The translations under genes were made by a program, and so were the position numbers. Below the pieces are notes generated by a model. The model was not told the DNA's origin. It saw nothing but the letters and a program-made list of their open reading frames with translations, and searched no databases. Positions 35,958 to 44,458 of a stretch of DNA of 64,000 nucleotides are shown here, in pieces. Position 1 is the stretch's first letter, and each line of letters starts with the position of its first letter. The DNA is from Clostridium neonatale (lineage in GTDB: Bacteria; Bacillota; Clostridia; Clostridiales; Clostridiaceae), in contig NZ_LN890328.1 of NCBI RefSeq assembly GCF_001458595.1, positions 1,270,926-1,334,925 of the forward strand, read 5' to 3'.

Positions 35958-37271
35958 ATGTTTCAATGCAAAGATTTATTCACTCTTCCTTCACTTACTA
36001 ATGTAAAACTTTTATGTGGCAGCGAAGGATTAAATAATGTAATTAGATGGGCATACAAAGCTGAAAGCCTAAGCCTTAAAAACTGGGTAAAAGGTCATGA
36101 GCTTTTAATAATAAGTGGTGCAATTATTGATAAAAAAGATTTTAATATATCAAATCTCATTTCTGAAGCTATAGAATTAAATCTTTCTGGAGCACTTCTA
36201 TTAGTTGGAGATAATTATATTAAATCCATCCCGAAGACTACAATAAAGCTTTGTGATAAAAAGGGCTTTCCAATATTTCTAATAAGCTGGAACACACCAC
36301 TTGTTAATATTTTCGAAGAGTTAGGACATGCCATTGTTCTTAGCAGCAGCATAAGCCAAAGTCGAGATGATTTGGTATCCAGTATAATCTTTGGGAATGA
36401 TTTAAATAAAGAAAGACTATTACTTAAGGCTGAAGAGCTTGACTATCCTTTAAATCTTAGTCAAAGTGTTTTTTTAATAAACTTCTTTAATAATTCAGAA
36501 AATGAGCAATCAAAACCATCTCTTGATGAATTTAAGATAGGAGACTTAAAAAACTTTCTTTTATCTCTATTTAATGAAGAAAACTTTAATGTTGTTCTAT
36601 CTAACTACGGTAATAATATTGTAGGACTTTATACAAGCTCACAGCATAATCTACCTATGAATAATGACAGCCAATTTAAAAGTAATGATGATTTCAGCCA
36701 CAATCTTTTTAATGAAAATAATAAAATTAATATAGCTGATAATACTTACTTTAAAACCATCAATGATCCTAATATATGCCATGAAATTCTAAATAAATTT
36801 ATTACAGAGACATTAAATAAATATCCTTATATAAACATGAATATAGGAATTGGAAAATGCTATTTTTCAATAGATCAAATACAAAAAAGCTTTAATGAAG
36901 CCTCAAAGTGTATTTCTCTATGCACAAAACTTAAACACAAGGGCAAAATCCTTTCTTATAATGAAATTGGAATTCTTCAAGTCTTCTCTGAAATTGAAAG
37001 ACAGGATTTATTAAAAAATTATAGAAATGAAATGCTTAATCCTCTTATTATTCATGATAAGAAAAACAAAAGTAATTTAATACAAACATTAAAAGTTTAT
37101 CTTAAGAATGATTGCAATATTATTAATACTTCTAAAGCATTAAATATACATAGAAACACAATAAAATATAGAATAAACCGTATTGAAGATATTTTAAATG
37201 TATCATTGTCAGATTCATTTACAAAACTTAATTTATATAATGCTTTGCTTATTCATTCATTTATATTATAG
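35958..37271 (+). CDS. PucR-family transcriptional regulator
   Basis: Start at the ATG at 35958, which has TTAGGAGG seven bases upstream; the in-frame ATG at 35940 lies before that site. About 437 residues. The N-terminal purine-catabolism (PucR) domain contains WVKGHELLIISGAIIDKKDF and PIFLISWNTPLVNIFEELGH. A central GGDEF-like region follows (MNIGIGKCYFSIDQIQKSFN), and the C-terminal PucR helix-turn-helix is TSKALNIHRNTIKYRINRIE. PucR proteins control purine and other nitrogen-compound catabolism genes. It diverges from the symporter/creatininase/deaminase operon, which is its likely target. Confidence 0.9.
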   Translation: MFQCKDLFTLPSLTNVKLLCGSEGLNNVIRWAYKAESLSLKNWVKGHELLIISGAIIDKKDFNISNLISEAIELNLSGALLLVGDNYIKSIPKTTIKLCDKKGFPIFLISWNTPLVNIFEELGHAIVLSSSISQSRDDLVSSIIFGNDLNKERLLLKAEELDYPLNLSQSVFLINFFNNSENEQSKPSLDEFKIGDLKNFLLSLFNEENFNVVLSNYGNNIVGLYTSSQHNLPMNNDSQFKSNDDFSHNLFNENNKINIADNTYFKTINDPNICHEILNKFITETLNKYPYINMNIGIGKCYFSIDQIQKSFNEASKCISLCTKLKHKGKILSYNEIGILQVFSEIERQDLLKNYRNEMLNPLIIHDKKNKSNLIQTLKVYLKNDCNIINTSKALNIHRNTIKYRINRIEDILNVSLSDSFTKLNLYNALLIHSFIL

Positions 37272-37420
37272 AAATACAACTGCCTTGCATTAAAATCAAC
37301 TATTATAATTATATGAATATCCATATGAGTACTTATAAATTTAAAATACCCATACTATCTAAATTGTACCCTTTGTCAATGATAGTAAAAAAGAGTAGAC
37401 TAAATAAATTTAAAAAATAG

Positions 37421-37456
37421 AGTAAAAACTCTCTATAATCTAAGAAAGTTTTTACT
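37421..37456 (-). terminator. Terminator of the aldo/keto reductase gene
   Basis: The stem AGTAAAAACT/AGTTTTTACT (37421-37430/37447-37456) is followed on the minus strand by CTATTTTTTAAAT. It lies 20 bases beyond the reductase stop. Confidence 0.7.
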
Positions 37457-37476
37457 ATATATGTTAATAATTAGAT

Positions 37477-38322
37477 TTATCTTGCTAGACTTGTTAAATA
37501 TTCAACTGTTTGTGGATCATAATGTGAGAAGAATAAACTTTCAGCTTTATCTAAAGTAGCAATTAAATCCATATCCTCTTTAGTTAATTCAAAATCAAAT
37601 ACACTTATATTTTGTATCATTCTTTCCTTACTAACTGTTTTAGGAAGCACTGATACTCCTTTTTGAATAAGATATCTTAAAGCAACTTGTGCAGCTGATT
37701 TATTATATTTATCTCCAATTTCTTTTAATGTTTCATTATTAAAGAAGTTATTTTTTCCTTCAGCAAAAGGTGCCCAGGCTTGAATTTGAACGCCATATTT
37801 TTTCATTACTTCTTGAGCTTTTACTTGTTGATTAAACACATGTGTTTCAACTTGATTTACTGCTGGAGCAACTTCATTGAACTGAGTAATGTCTATTAAT
37901 CTATCTGGATAGAAGTTACTTACACCTATTGCTTTAAGTTTTCCTTCTTTATATAGCTCTTCCATTGCACGATAAGTTCCATAATAATCATTAAATGGCT
38001 GATGTATTAATACTAAATCCAAATAGTCTAATTGAAGTTTTTCCAATGATTCTTCAATAGATTTCTTTGCCTTTTCATATCCAGCATTTGAAATCCACAC
38101 TTTTGTAGTAATAAATAATTCTTCTCTTGGAACGTTGCATTTTTTAATAGCCTTTCCTACAGCTTCTTCATTACCATAGGCCTGAGCAGTATCAATTAAT
38201 CTATAACCTACCTCTATTGCATCTAGTACACATCTTTCACATTCTGCCTGATTTGCAATTTGAAATACTCCATATCCCAAAATTGGCATTTTAACACCAT
38301 TGTTTAATTCTACATATTTCAT
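37477..38322 (-). CDS. Aldo/keto reductase (AKR, 2,5-diketogluconate reductase-like)
   Basis: I start at the ATG at 38320-38322, eight bases after AAAGGAG (281 residues); an ATG three bases earlier is equally possible. The AKR catalytic tetrad is visible: D44 and Y49 in [12 protein letters not shown]74 in FITTKVW and H107 in [17 protein letters not shown] and [13 protein letters not shown] are typical of the NADPH-binding side. It reduces aldehydes or ketones with NAD(P)H. It is transcribed from a promoter of MerR type, divergent from the merR-like gene, suggesting induction by a reactive aldehyde or electrophile. Confidence 0.93.
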   Translation of the reverse strand: MKYVELNNGVKMPILGYGVFQIANQAECERCVLDAIEVGYRLIDTAQAYGNEEAVGKAIKKCNVPREELFITTKVWISNAGYEKAKKSIEESLEKLQLDYLDLVLIHQPFNDYYGTYRAMEELYKEGKLKAIGVSNFYPDRLIDITQFNEVAPAVNQVETHVFNQQVKAQEVMKKYGVQIQAWAPFAEGKNNFFNNETLKEIGDKYNKSAAQVALRYLIQKGVSVLPKTVSKERMIQNISVFDFELTKEDMDLIATLDKAESLFFSHYDPQTVEYLTSLAR

Positions 38323-38415
38323 CATAATCTCTCCTTTATTATAATTTTTCCTGCCATTCATTATTTAACCTAGGCAGAATTATCTTTGCACAACTGAATT
38401 TACTGTGCTAAAATT

Positions 38416-38446
38416 ATTGTATTCCGTTAGAGTAACTCTAAGTCAA
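38416..38446 (-). promoter_or_regulatory. MerR-type promoter with 19-bp spacer and dyad operator
   Basis: For the reductase (minus strand), -35 TTGACT (38441-38446) and -10 TACAAT (38416-38421) are separated by 19 bases instead of 17. The spacer holds the inverted repeat TTAGAGT-n-ACTCTAA (38427-38441). A long spacer carrying a dyad is the hallmark of promoters activated by MerR-family regulators. Confidence 0.85.
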
Positions 38447-38496
38447 GAGGTTACATTGAAAAATTTTTCGTCTTTGACGATGGAAATGAGGTAAAA

Positions 38497-38958
38497 ATGT
38501 ATACAGTAAAAGAGATTTCAAAGCTCCTTAATATGAGTGAACATACAGTTAGGTATTACACAGATATGGGATTAGTACCTACTTTAAAACGTGATAAGAA
38601 TGGAAACAGACTTTTTGATGAAAATTCTAAGAATTGGCTCATTGGCATAAAGAATCTTAGAGGATCTGGTATGTCTATAAAAGCCGTCAAGGACTATGTA
38701 GATCTGTGCTTGCAGGGAGAATCCACTTTAGATAAAAGATATGAAATAATTATAGAACAAAAGATGCAACTAGAGAAACAGTTAAAGGAAATGAATGAAA
38801 GATACAATTATATTACCCATAAAGCAAACTGGTATCTGGATATAATGAATCATCGTATCCCAGATAATAGTGATCCTGGAACATGGAGCATTTCCAGCTC
38901 AGAATCACAAGAAAATAGTTCTGAGTCTCAGATTATGACCAAACATGATGTTTCTTAA
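38497..38958 (+). CDS. MerR-family transcriptional regulator
   Basis: A 153-residue regulator with the N-terminal winged helix YTVKEISKLLNMSEHTVRYY then TDMGLVP, and IKNLRGSGMSIKAVKDYVDL. A dimerisation coiled coil follows (EIIEQKMQLEKQLKEMNERY) and a Ser-rich tail. No cysteine pair for metal binding is seen, so it belongs to the aldehyde/electrophile-responsive or AdhR-like branch rather than the metal sensors. It diverges from the aldo/keto reductase, whose MerR-type promoter lies in between. Confidence 0.92.
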   Translation: MYTVKEISKLLNMSEHTVRYYTDMGLVPTLKRDKNGNRLFDENSKNWLIGIKNLRGSGMSIKAVKDYVDLCLQGESTLDKRYEIIIEQKMQLEKQLKEMNERYNYITHKANWYLDIMNHRIPDNSDPGTWSISSSESQENSSESQIMTKHDVS

Positions 38959-39383
38959 ACAAAAATATGTTGCAATATTATAATTTTATATTCTTGATGA
39001 CTCTCTAATATATTGCATTTGTTAAATAAATCATTATTTTTGCAAATTAAACAATTCTTTTTTTAGCCATGCTAAGTTACCTTCTCTTCTCTTAATTTAT
39101 ACTTTTATAGTTTAATTTCTGGATTTTTTAATAAAAAGGTGGTCTTTTATGTTTTTCAGAATATTTTTTATAAAATAGACATTTCCAATTATATTGTTAT
39201 TAACTGTCCGTAAGTCAGAGTTTTTCATAGTGATTCCATAAATCTTTCATGCTAAATACTTGACTACTTATTGATTAACAAATCAATAGCCCACGAGTAT
39301 GTATATGAGTATTCCAACTCAATGCACTTAAGATGGAATACCCCTATAATATTTTTATTCATAGCTATTCTCAGCCTTTTAAA
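38959..39383. other. Intergenic stretch with one stem-loop
   Basis: This is 425 AT-rich bases between the merR-type gene and the DJ-1-type gene. The only structure seen is GTATTCCA/TGGAATAC at about 39310-39343, 40 bases beyond the DJ-1-type stop codon, probably a weak terminator without a T-run. A Shine-Dalgarno-like AAAGGTGG at 39136 precedes only a nine-codon frame. I see nothing else. Confidence 0.5.
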
Positions 39384-40415
39384 TTATTTCAACTGTTGTT
39401 TACTATCAAGGATTTCCCTCAGTTTGGCAGCCTGGGCGTCAATTGACTGCGGACCGTTGCCGGTCAGCAGATTTGCCTTCTCATCAAAGACCACCTGTAC
39501 CGCACTCGGATTGACAGTGCTCTCAACCTGATAACCGGCTTCTTTTAGTGCCTCGTCTACGTAATATGCCACCCGAGTCTTCTTCCTGGGAACTTTCGGG
39601 TATGCAAGCGTCAATGCCATTATTTCTCCACCCTTGGATACGGTGGTCAGTCGTGCCCCTTTGAAATTATGATCACTGGTGGTCGAAATTTTACCATCAG
39701 CGGAAACACGGTACTTCGCCGAGACCATAGCAACAGGTGCATGGCAGATAAGTGAAATCAGCACTCCTTCTTCGTGCAGTGTATTTAGCAGTTCGCCCAT
39801 ATAGGGACTATCAACAAAATCAACCATCGGTGCATGCCCACCGGGCATGTGGACAAATGTAAAATCGCGGAGTTTGAACGGATCTTGAGGGTCGCGGTTC
39901 TTCTCGACTAATTCTCTCACCGAATAGTAATTGTACTTCGGCAATGCTTTGAACTTCTTTACGATACTGTCTCGTATATGCTTGGCTTCCTTGTCAGTAT
40001 TAGGAAGTGGATCTGAAACAGGGATGTTTCCAAGGAGCTTATAAGCGGTCTCCAGTTCAGCTTGGCGGCGAGCAATAAGCTTCGGACGTCTTTTACGGAA
40101 CTTGTCAACGTTAAACAGAGTAGCCTGTGCTACGCCTGATAATCCCATAGCTGCACCCAGGCCTGCGCCAGCGTGAAAGAATAGTGCCATCCCATTGATA
40201 TCTAACTGCGGAAGTTGACCGTCGGGAGTCGCAAAAACGAATTCGTACTCATCACCAAAACTTTGCAATATCTTTGCCATTTCGACGAGGAAGAACCCTG
40301 TTGAGATACCTGGATGACCACTAGGTTCAACAAGCGGCAAAATCTTATTTGAAGATATAACAATTAGTGCTTTTTTCTTTCCAAGCGATTGCTGTGTACT
40401 ATTTTTTTCTTTCAT
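39384..40415 (-). CDS. DJ-1/PfpI-family protein (Hsp31-like chaperone/amidotransferase fold), GC-rich
   Basis: I start at the ATG at 40413-40415, preceded by AAGGAGG; 343 residues. The class-I glutamine-amidotransferase-like DJ-1 fold is shown by FVHMPGGHAPMVDF and the nucleophile cysteine in LISLICHAPVAMVSA, with STGFFLVEMAKIL and EYEFVFATPDG at the N-terminus. Relatives include Hsp31-type chaperones and glyoxalase III-like or deglycase proteins. Over most of its length the gene is far richer in G+C (near 50-55%) than every neighbour, with codons such as CTG, GCC and CGG that the host avoids. This points to recent horizontal acquisition. Its function here is unknown. Confidence 0.85.
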   Translation of the reverse strand: MKEKNSTQQSLGKKKALIVISSNKILPLVEPSGHPGISTGFFLVEMAKILQSFGDEYEFVFATPDGQLPQLDINGMALFFHAGAGLGAAMGLSGVAQATLFNVDKFRKRRPKLIARRQAELETAYKLLGNIPVSDPLPNTDKEAKHIRDSIVKKFKALPKYNYYSVRELVEKNRDPQDPFKLRDFTFVHMPGGHAPMVDFVDSPYMGELLNTLHEEGVLISLICHAPVAMVSAKYRVSADGKISTTSDHNFKGARLTTVSKGGEIMALTLAYPKVPRKKTRVAYYVDEALKEAGYQVESTVNPSAVQVVFDEKANLLTGNGPQSIDAQAAKLREILDSKQQLK

Positions 40416-40783
40416 GAATGTTTCCTCCTTTTTTCCTACTATATCTGAAATATATCTTTCATCCAAACATGGCTCAATTATTACTTGGATTTCTATTATT
40501 AAATTGGAATGTCCATCATGTGATTATATTAATCACATGAAACTCTTAACAAAATTGTCGTAGATATGATTGCCGAATACATTCTTTATAAATATACAGC
40601 AGGCTTTGCGCCGAAACCTAACAGATACCAGGTTTTGGGTTTATTGATAGTAACCCCCTTACCAATACATACTTAATCTTATTAGACATTTAATCAGCTC
40701 CTTAGAATATTAATATTGTTCCTTTTTGCCTATAATTTATACATCTTATAGTTACTGTTATTTTTTCTTTAGGCTTTTTATTT
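40416..40783. other. Intergenic stretch with a short interrupted reading frame
   Basis: On the minus strand a 23-codon frame (40618-40689) begins with MSNKIKYVLVRGLLSINPKP behind AAGGAGC and then stops. The same stretch read in another frame gives NKPKTWYLLGFGAKPAV. The piece is richer in G+C than its surroundings and looks like the debris of a gene I cannot identify. Nothing else is seen. Confidence 0.35.
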
Positions 40784-41002
40784 TCATACCAGAATGTATT
40801 CTTCATTACATTCTAGACATTTATGTTTAAAATATCCCTTCTCTATATTTCCACAATCTAAAGCTCGTTCTACGATATCTATTATATGCTCACGCATTTC
40901 TTTTCTAACTCTATGCCACTTCAATTTTCTAAATTCATCGAAGTGATTTACTAATATTTTATTTATGATTTTGTCACTTTCGTATTGTCTGCATATACTC
41001 AT
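40784..41002 (-). pseudogene. N-terminal fragment of an IS91-type transposase
   Basis: Seventy-two codons ending early: FDEFRKLKWHRVRKEMREHI then VERALDCGNIEKGYFKHKCL followed by ECNEEYILV and a stop. This resembles the N-terminus and first zinc-binding cysteines of transposases with the IS91-type zinc domain, where further cysteines and a long catalytic part should follow. Those are absent, so the element is dead. It marks the left border of the defence island. Confidence 0.65.
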
Positions 41003-41064
41003 ATCACTATTATAAACAAGTTTTCCACAGTTTTGAAAGCATTATAAAATCCTTGTAATAAAAA

Positions 41065-41160
41065 AAACACATCGACAAAATTGTCAATGTGTTTTCGTGG
41101 ATTTTAATGGTGGAGACGACTGTCACCCAGAAGATCACCTAAAAGCCTTGAAAACTCAAA
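41065..41160. repeat. REP-like copy C with two flanking stem-loops
   Basis: There is a stem-loop AACACAT..GACAAAATTGTC..ATGTGTT (41068-41094), then a degenerate REP-like unit GGTGGAGACGACTGTCACC (41109-41127), then the terminator-like AAGCCTTGAAAACTCAAAGC (about 41142-41161). The last serves the minus-strand frame ending at 41170. Confidence 0.55.
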
Positions 41161-41169
41161 GCTTAATAA

Positions 41170-41989
41170 TTATGAATTTAAAAGCTTTTTATCATAATCT
41201 GCTATAAAAAATATACATGTACAAACCACATATACAAATCCCTGTTCTTTAAGATTATGTAACTGTTCTTGTAATATAATATTAAAATCAACTGCATCTA
41301 AATAACTTAATGCATCTTCATATTCTATAACCTGCTTATGAATCAAAAATAATGATTTGCATAAATTTTGTATAATTAGAGCTTTCTGTTTTATAACCAA
41401 TATATCTATTTTCATCAAGACTTCTAAACCATAACATATTATTTACAAAGCGCATCAATTGCTTAAGTGGCATCACCCTGTCAGATGGTGTATTATTGAC
41501 TATATATCTCAATATTGAAACGCTATTATCTTGGAATTCGTAATTTAATGAAGGCATTAGCTTTTTTATTCCTTCAAGATCCCCGCTCATCGTTTCATAA
41601 TTATATGATATCAAAACCTCTCCATCTATTGAGATTCTCTCATATAACAAATTTTTTATATCTTTTTTTCTATATAAGTAGTCAACCTCTCCACTTTCCA
41701 ATTTAAATATATAATGAAATTCAGCATATTCTGTTTCTTCATCAGCATTTAAATAATAATCATACACTCCTGGTGTTATATTTTTGTCAGTTAAATGTGT
41801 TGTTATATCAAATAAAGCTAACCCGATATTTGATTTTCCTGAAGCATTTTTCCCATATATAATTATTTTATTAAGTAAATCATCTTGAATACACCATTCA
41901 TTGAATTTATAATCTCTAACATCCGAAAAATTTAGTTCTATATTTTGGTTAAAATTCTTAAAACCTTTGACTTCAAACTTTTTGAGCAT
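41170..41989 (-). pseudogene. Truncated AAA-family ATPase (AbiL/RloC-like sort) plus unrelated tail
   Basis: The 217-codon frame 41336-41989 begins MLKKFEVKGFKNFNQNIELN and has a Walker A IIYGKNASGKSNIG near residue 45, as in AAA15-type defence ATPases of about 400 or more residues. It stops before any signature or Walker B motif, so it is only the N-terminal half. A second frame (41170-41418) overlaps its end and carries YEDALSYLDAVDFNIILQEQ then LHNLKEQGFVYVV, which I do not recognise and which is probably the tail of another gene joined by deletion. Confidence 0.65.
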
Positions 41990-42048
41990 TATATCACTCT
42001 ATCATAAATTATACATTTTTAAAACTTGAAATCAATAACAAGTGATAA

Positions 42049-42073
42049 ATATCCGTAAAAAAATTACGGATAT
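42049..42073. terminator. Stem-loop terminator
   Basis: The perfect 10-bp stem ATATCCGTAA/TTACGGATAT has a loop of A residues and lies between the ATPase fragment and the decayed DUF4236 tail. Confidence 0.6.
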
Positions 42074-42201
42074 TTTAGAGCTTTTGCTTATTTTTATATC
42101 ATTTAAAAGCTTTATTTCCCTTTATTGTATTGTATACCATTATTTTTCATAAAAAAGATATATTAATAACTTTTTTAAGTACATTCCTCTATAATAATAT
42201 T

Positions 42202-42500
42202 ATCTTTTAGATTCAATTATCTTATTAAATAAACTTAAAAATTCTGCTGTTATTATAATAATGTCCATAATTATAATAAATCAACATAATCATATTAAAT
42301 TAACGATACATTTACATTATCAAACTCTATTATATCTTCATAATCATAAAGAAATAACACAAATGCTCCCAAAATACAGTTATTTATGTTTTTATGATTT
42401 TCAAAGAAATCTTTGTTTTTTCATAAATATTCATATTCTATTAAATTCTTATTTTTCAATAAATATTCATTTTTTATCAAATCTCACTTTTTAATAAATT
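42202..42500 (-). pseudogene. Remnants of a second DUF4236/DUF2357 cluster
   Basis: Positions 42202-42250 on the minus strand read TAEFLSLFNKIIESKR, matching the C-terminal TSEFLSLSNKIIETKS of the intact DUF4236 protein (53639). Positions 42335-42495 match nucleotide-for-nucleotide, with gaps, the segment 49880-50065 of the intact DUF2357 gene. The match includes the AATACAGTTATTTATGTTTT stretch and the Leu/Lys/Asn repeat coding region. Both are too damaged to be expressed. They show that a cousin of the 49-54 kb restriction cluster once stood here. No other gene is visible in 41990-42583. Confidence 0.8.
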
Positions 42501-42583
42501 TGCATTACACATTTTACTTATGATAAACTTGTCTAAAATGAAAATTTTAGTATAAAGTTATTTAAAAAGGATTTGATATAGAA

Positions 42584-42991
42584 ATGAAAAAAATTATAAA
42601 AGTCGTTGGGGCTATTATTGAAAATAAAAATAATGAAATACTTTGTGCTCTACGCTCTCCAATTATGTCTACGCCAAACATGTGGGAATTTCCTGGTGGA
42701 AAGGTTGAAAATAATGAGACATTAAAAGAAGCTATGGAAAGAGAAATCAAAGAAGAGTTAAATTGTAATATTGAAGCTCTAAGCATTTTTAATGATAATA
42801 TTCATGAATATGATAATTTTATAGTTAACTTAATTACTATAAAGTGTAAACTAATGTCTGGTACTCCTACAGCAAATGAGCATTCAAAGCTTATATGGCT
42901 AAAAAAAGAAAATTTAGATTCTTTAAAATGGGCTCCTGCAGATATTCCTGCTGTAATGAAGTTAATAAGCGAAACAGAGTCTGCCATATAG
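42584..42991 (+). CDS. mutT: Nudix hydrolase, MutT (8-oxo-dGTP diphosphatase) type
   Basis: A 135-residue Nudix protein. The Nudix box runs from GGKVENNETLKEAMEREIKE to EL, with the catalytic REIKEE core. VVGAIIENKNNEILCALR and MWEFPGGK at the N-terminal side are typical of the MutT/8-oxo-dGTP branch. It cleans the nucleotide pool of oxidised dGTP. A Shine-Dalgarno AAAAGGA lies about ten bases upstream. It is monocistronic; the 200 bases that follow show no clear terminator. Confidence 0.92.
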   Translation: MKKIIKVVGAIIENKNNEILCALRSPIMSTPNMWEFPGGKVENNETLKEAMEREIKEELNCNIEALSIFNDNIHEYDNFIVNLITIKCKLMSGTPTANEHSKLIWLKKENLDSLKWAPADIPAVMKLISETESAI

Positions 42992-43192
42992 ACATTGGGC
43001 TGCTGCATTTAATAATTCGTAATTCATTATATTTACATTTTAAATATATAACGTAACATCCTACAGCTTTTAGCATACGCTTAACTTAGTGCTTAAGGCC
43101 TTCTGAAATAGTAAGGTAGCCTGAAACAACTGTCTGAATATCTCTCACTCTCTTCTTTAATATTTACTTAATTATAATCATGATTTATATTA

Positions 43193-44080
43193 TTATAATC
43201 CTTTCTCACAGACGTACTTAAAGAAAGAATCTGCTGCTGGTGAGTGGTATCTGTTTTTCATCCTAGCTATGTAGAAATAGCTTTCCCAATCTGGTTTAAT
43301 TATTGGAATTGCTTTTACATTTATGTATTGAATTGAATACATTTTAGGGAGGATTGCTATTCCAAAGTTTTGAGCTATAAGTCCTACAATTAGGCTGTCT
43401 TCTTCAACTTCATATGAAACTTTAGGGTATTCTCCTATTTTTTCAAACAATCCATCTATTACAGGTCTTAATCCACTACTTTTAGAAAATATGATTTGTT
43501 TATATGGTATTGTATCTTTTAAGTTTAGTTCTTTGTATTTAGCCAATGGATGGTCATATGGCACTACTGCACACATTTCTTGCTTTTTAATTGGTACAAA
43601 CTCAACCTCTGCTTCATTTTCCATTTTTGAGCAGAAACCAATATCATAAATTCCACTTTTTAAGCCTTCTACAATATCTTTAGTCACTCCTGTATAAAAT
43701 TTAAAATCAATTTCTTTGTCTTTATTTATGTCTAAAAAATCATGAGCTACTTTTGGAATATCCTTTATTGCAAGTGGCTTTATCATAGATAAACTTATGT
43801 TTCCTCCACCTTCACTTATGTTTTGAAAGGAATTCACACTTATATCTAACATACTGATGATTTTACTAGCATCATTATAAAACATTTTTCCATATTTATT
43901 TAATACAACATTTCGACCTTCTTTTTCAAATAATTTTACTCCTAATTCTTCTTCTAAAGAGGCTATAGCATGACTTAAGCCTGGCTGAGTTATTTTTAAT
44001 TTTTCAGCTGTTTTCCCATAATGCTCTAATTGTGCTAAAGTAACAAAATATCGCAAATGATATAAATTCAATATTTCCAA
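43193..44080 (-). CDS. LysR-family transcriptional regulator
   Basis: A 295-residue LTTR. The N-terminal helix-turn-helix is LRYFVTLAQLEHYGKTAEKL then KITQPGLSHAIASLEEELGV. The C-terminal effector domain resembles periplasmic binding proteins (DIGFCSKMENEAEVEFVPI). It is divergent from the YczE-like membrane protein gene at 44459 with a 378-base gap that holds a structured element. LTTRs usually control the divergent gene, so this membrane protein is its probable target. Confidence 0.92.
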   Translation of the reverse strand: MEILNLYHLRYFVTLAQLEHYGKTAEKLKITQPGLSHAIASLEEELGVKLFEKEGRNVVLNKYGKMFYNDASKIISMLDISVNSFQNISEGGGNISLSMIKPLAIKDIPKVAHDFLDINKDKEIDFKFYTGVTKDIVEGLKSGIYDIGFCSKMENEAEVEFVPIKKQEMCAVVPYDHPLAKYKELNLKDTIPYKQIIFSKSSGLRPVIDGLFEKIGEYPKVSYEVEEDSLIVGLIAQNFGIAILPKMYSIQYINVKAIPIIKPDWESYFYIARMKNRYHSPAADSFFKYVCEKGL

Positions 44081-44114
44081 GTCCCTTCTAAAATATTATT
44101 TAGGCATATGAAAG

Positions 44115-44253
44115 AAAATAACAAGTCCAAATATGCCGAGGATATTTTTCATCAGACAAGGAAGTAGATTACCCTCATAGCTGGGTCTATTAGGGTAATC
44201 TGGTGACGCAGTATGATGGAAAATAGGCAGGTGGATTGACTTGTTATTTTTTT
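44115..44253 (+). ncRNA. Candidate structured RNA with terminator-like closing stem
   Basis: Three nested stems cover about 136 bases. The outer 13-bp perfect stem is AAAATAACAAGTC/GACTTGTTATTTT (44115-44127/44238-44250), followed by seven T. The middle 12-bp stem is 44143-44154/44214-44225 (TATTTTTCATCA with TGATGGAAAATA, G-U allowed). The inner perfect 10-bp hairpin is AGATTACCCT/AGGGTAATCT (44166-44175/44192-44201). The joining loops are purine rich (GACAAGGAAGT and GGTGACGCAGTA) and richer in G than the surroundings. It could be a riboswitch-like leader of the YczE-type gene or an independent small RNA. The T-run favours the plus strand. I could not assign it to a known family. Confidence 0.6.
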
Positions 44254-44458
44254 GATAATGCCTTATTATTATATATTAATTCATAAATAAAATGAATGAA
44301 TTTCTATAAAATAAATCATTAGAATTTATGAAAAATATCTCATATAATTAATTAGTATTAGACACAATCAAAAAATAATAGAGCAGTATACATGTATTAT
44401 TTATTTTCATGTGCCTTAATTACAGTTATTTTTATCTTAATGAAAGAAGGCTTTATTT

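Noticed and set aside
42261..42494. 77-codon plus-strand frame starting MSIIIINQHNH
   Set aside because: It is the wrong strand of the decayed DUF2357/DUF4236 remnants and has no ribosome binding site. The frame at 49892-50125 is the same shadow of the intact gene.
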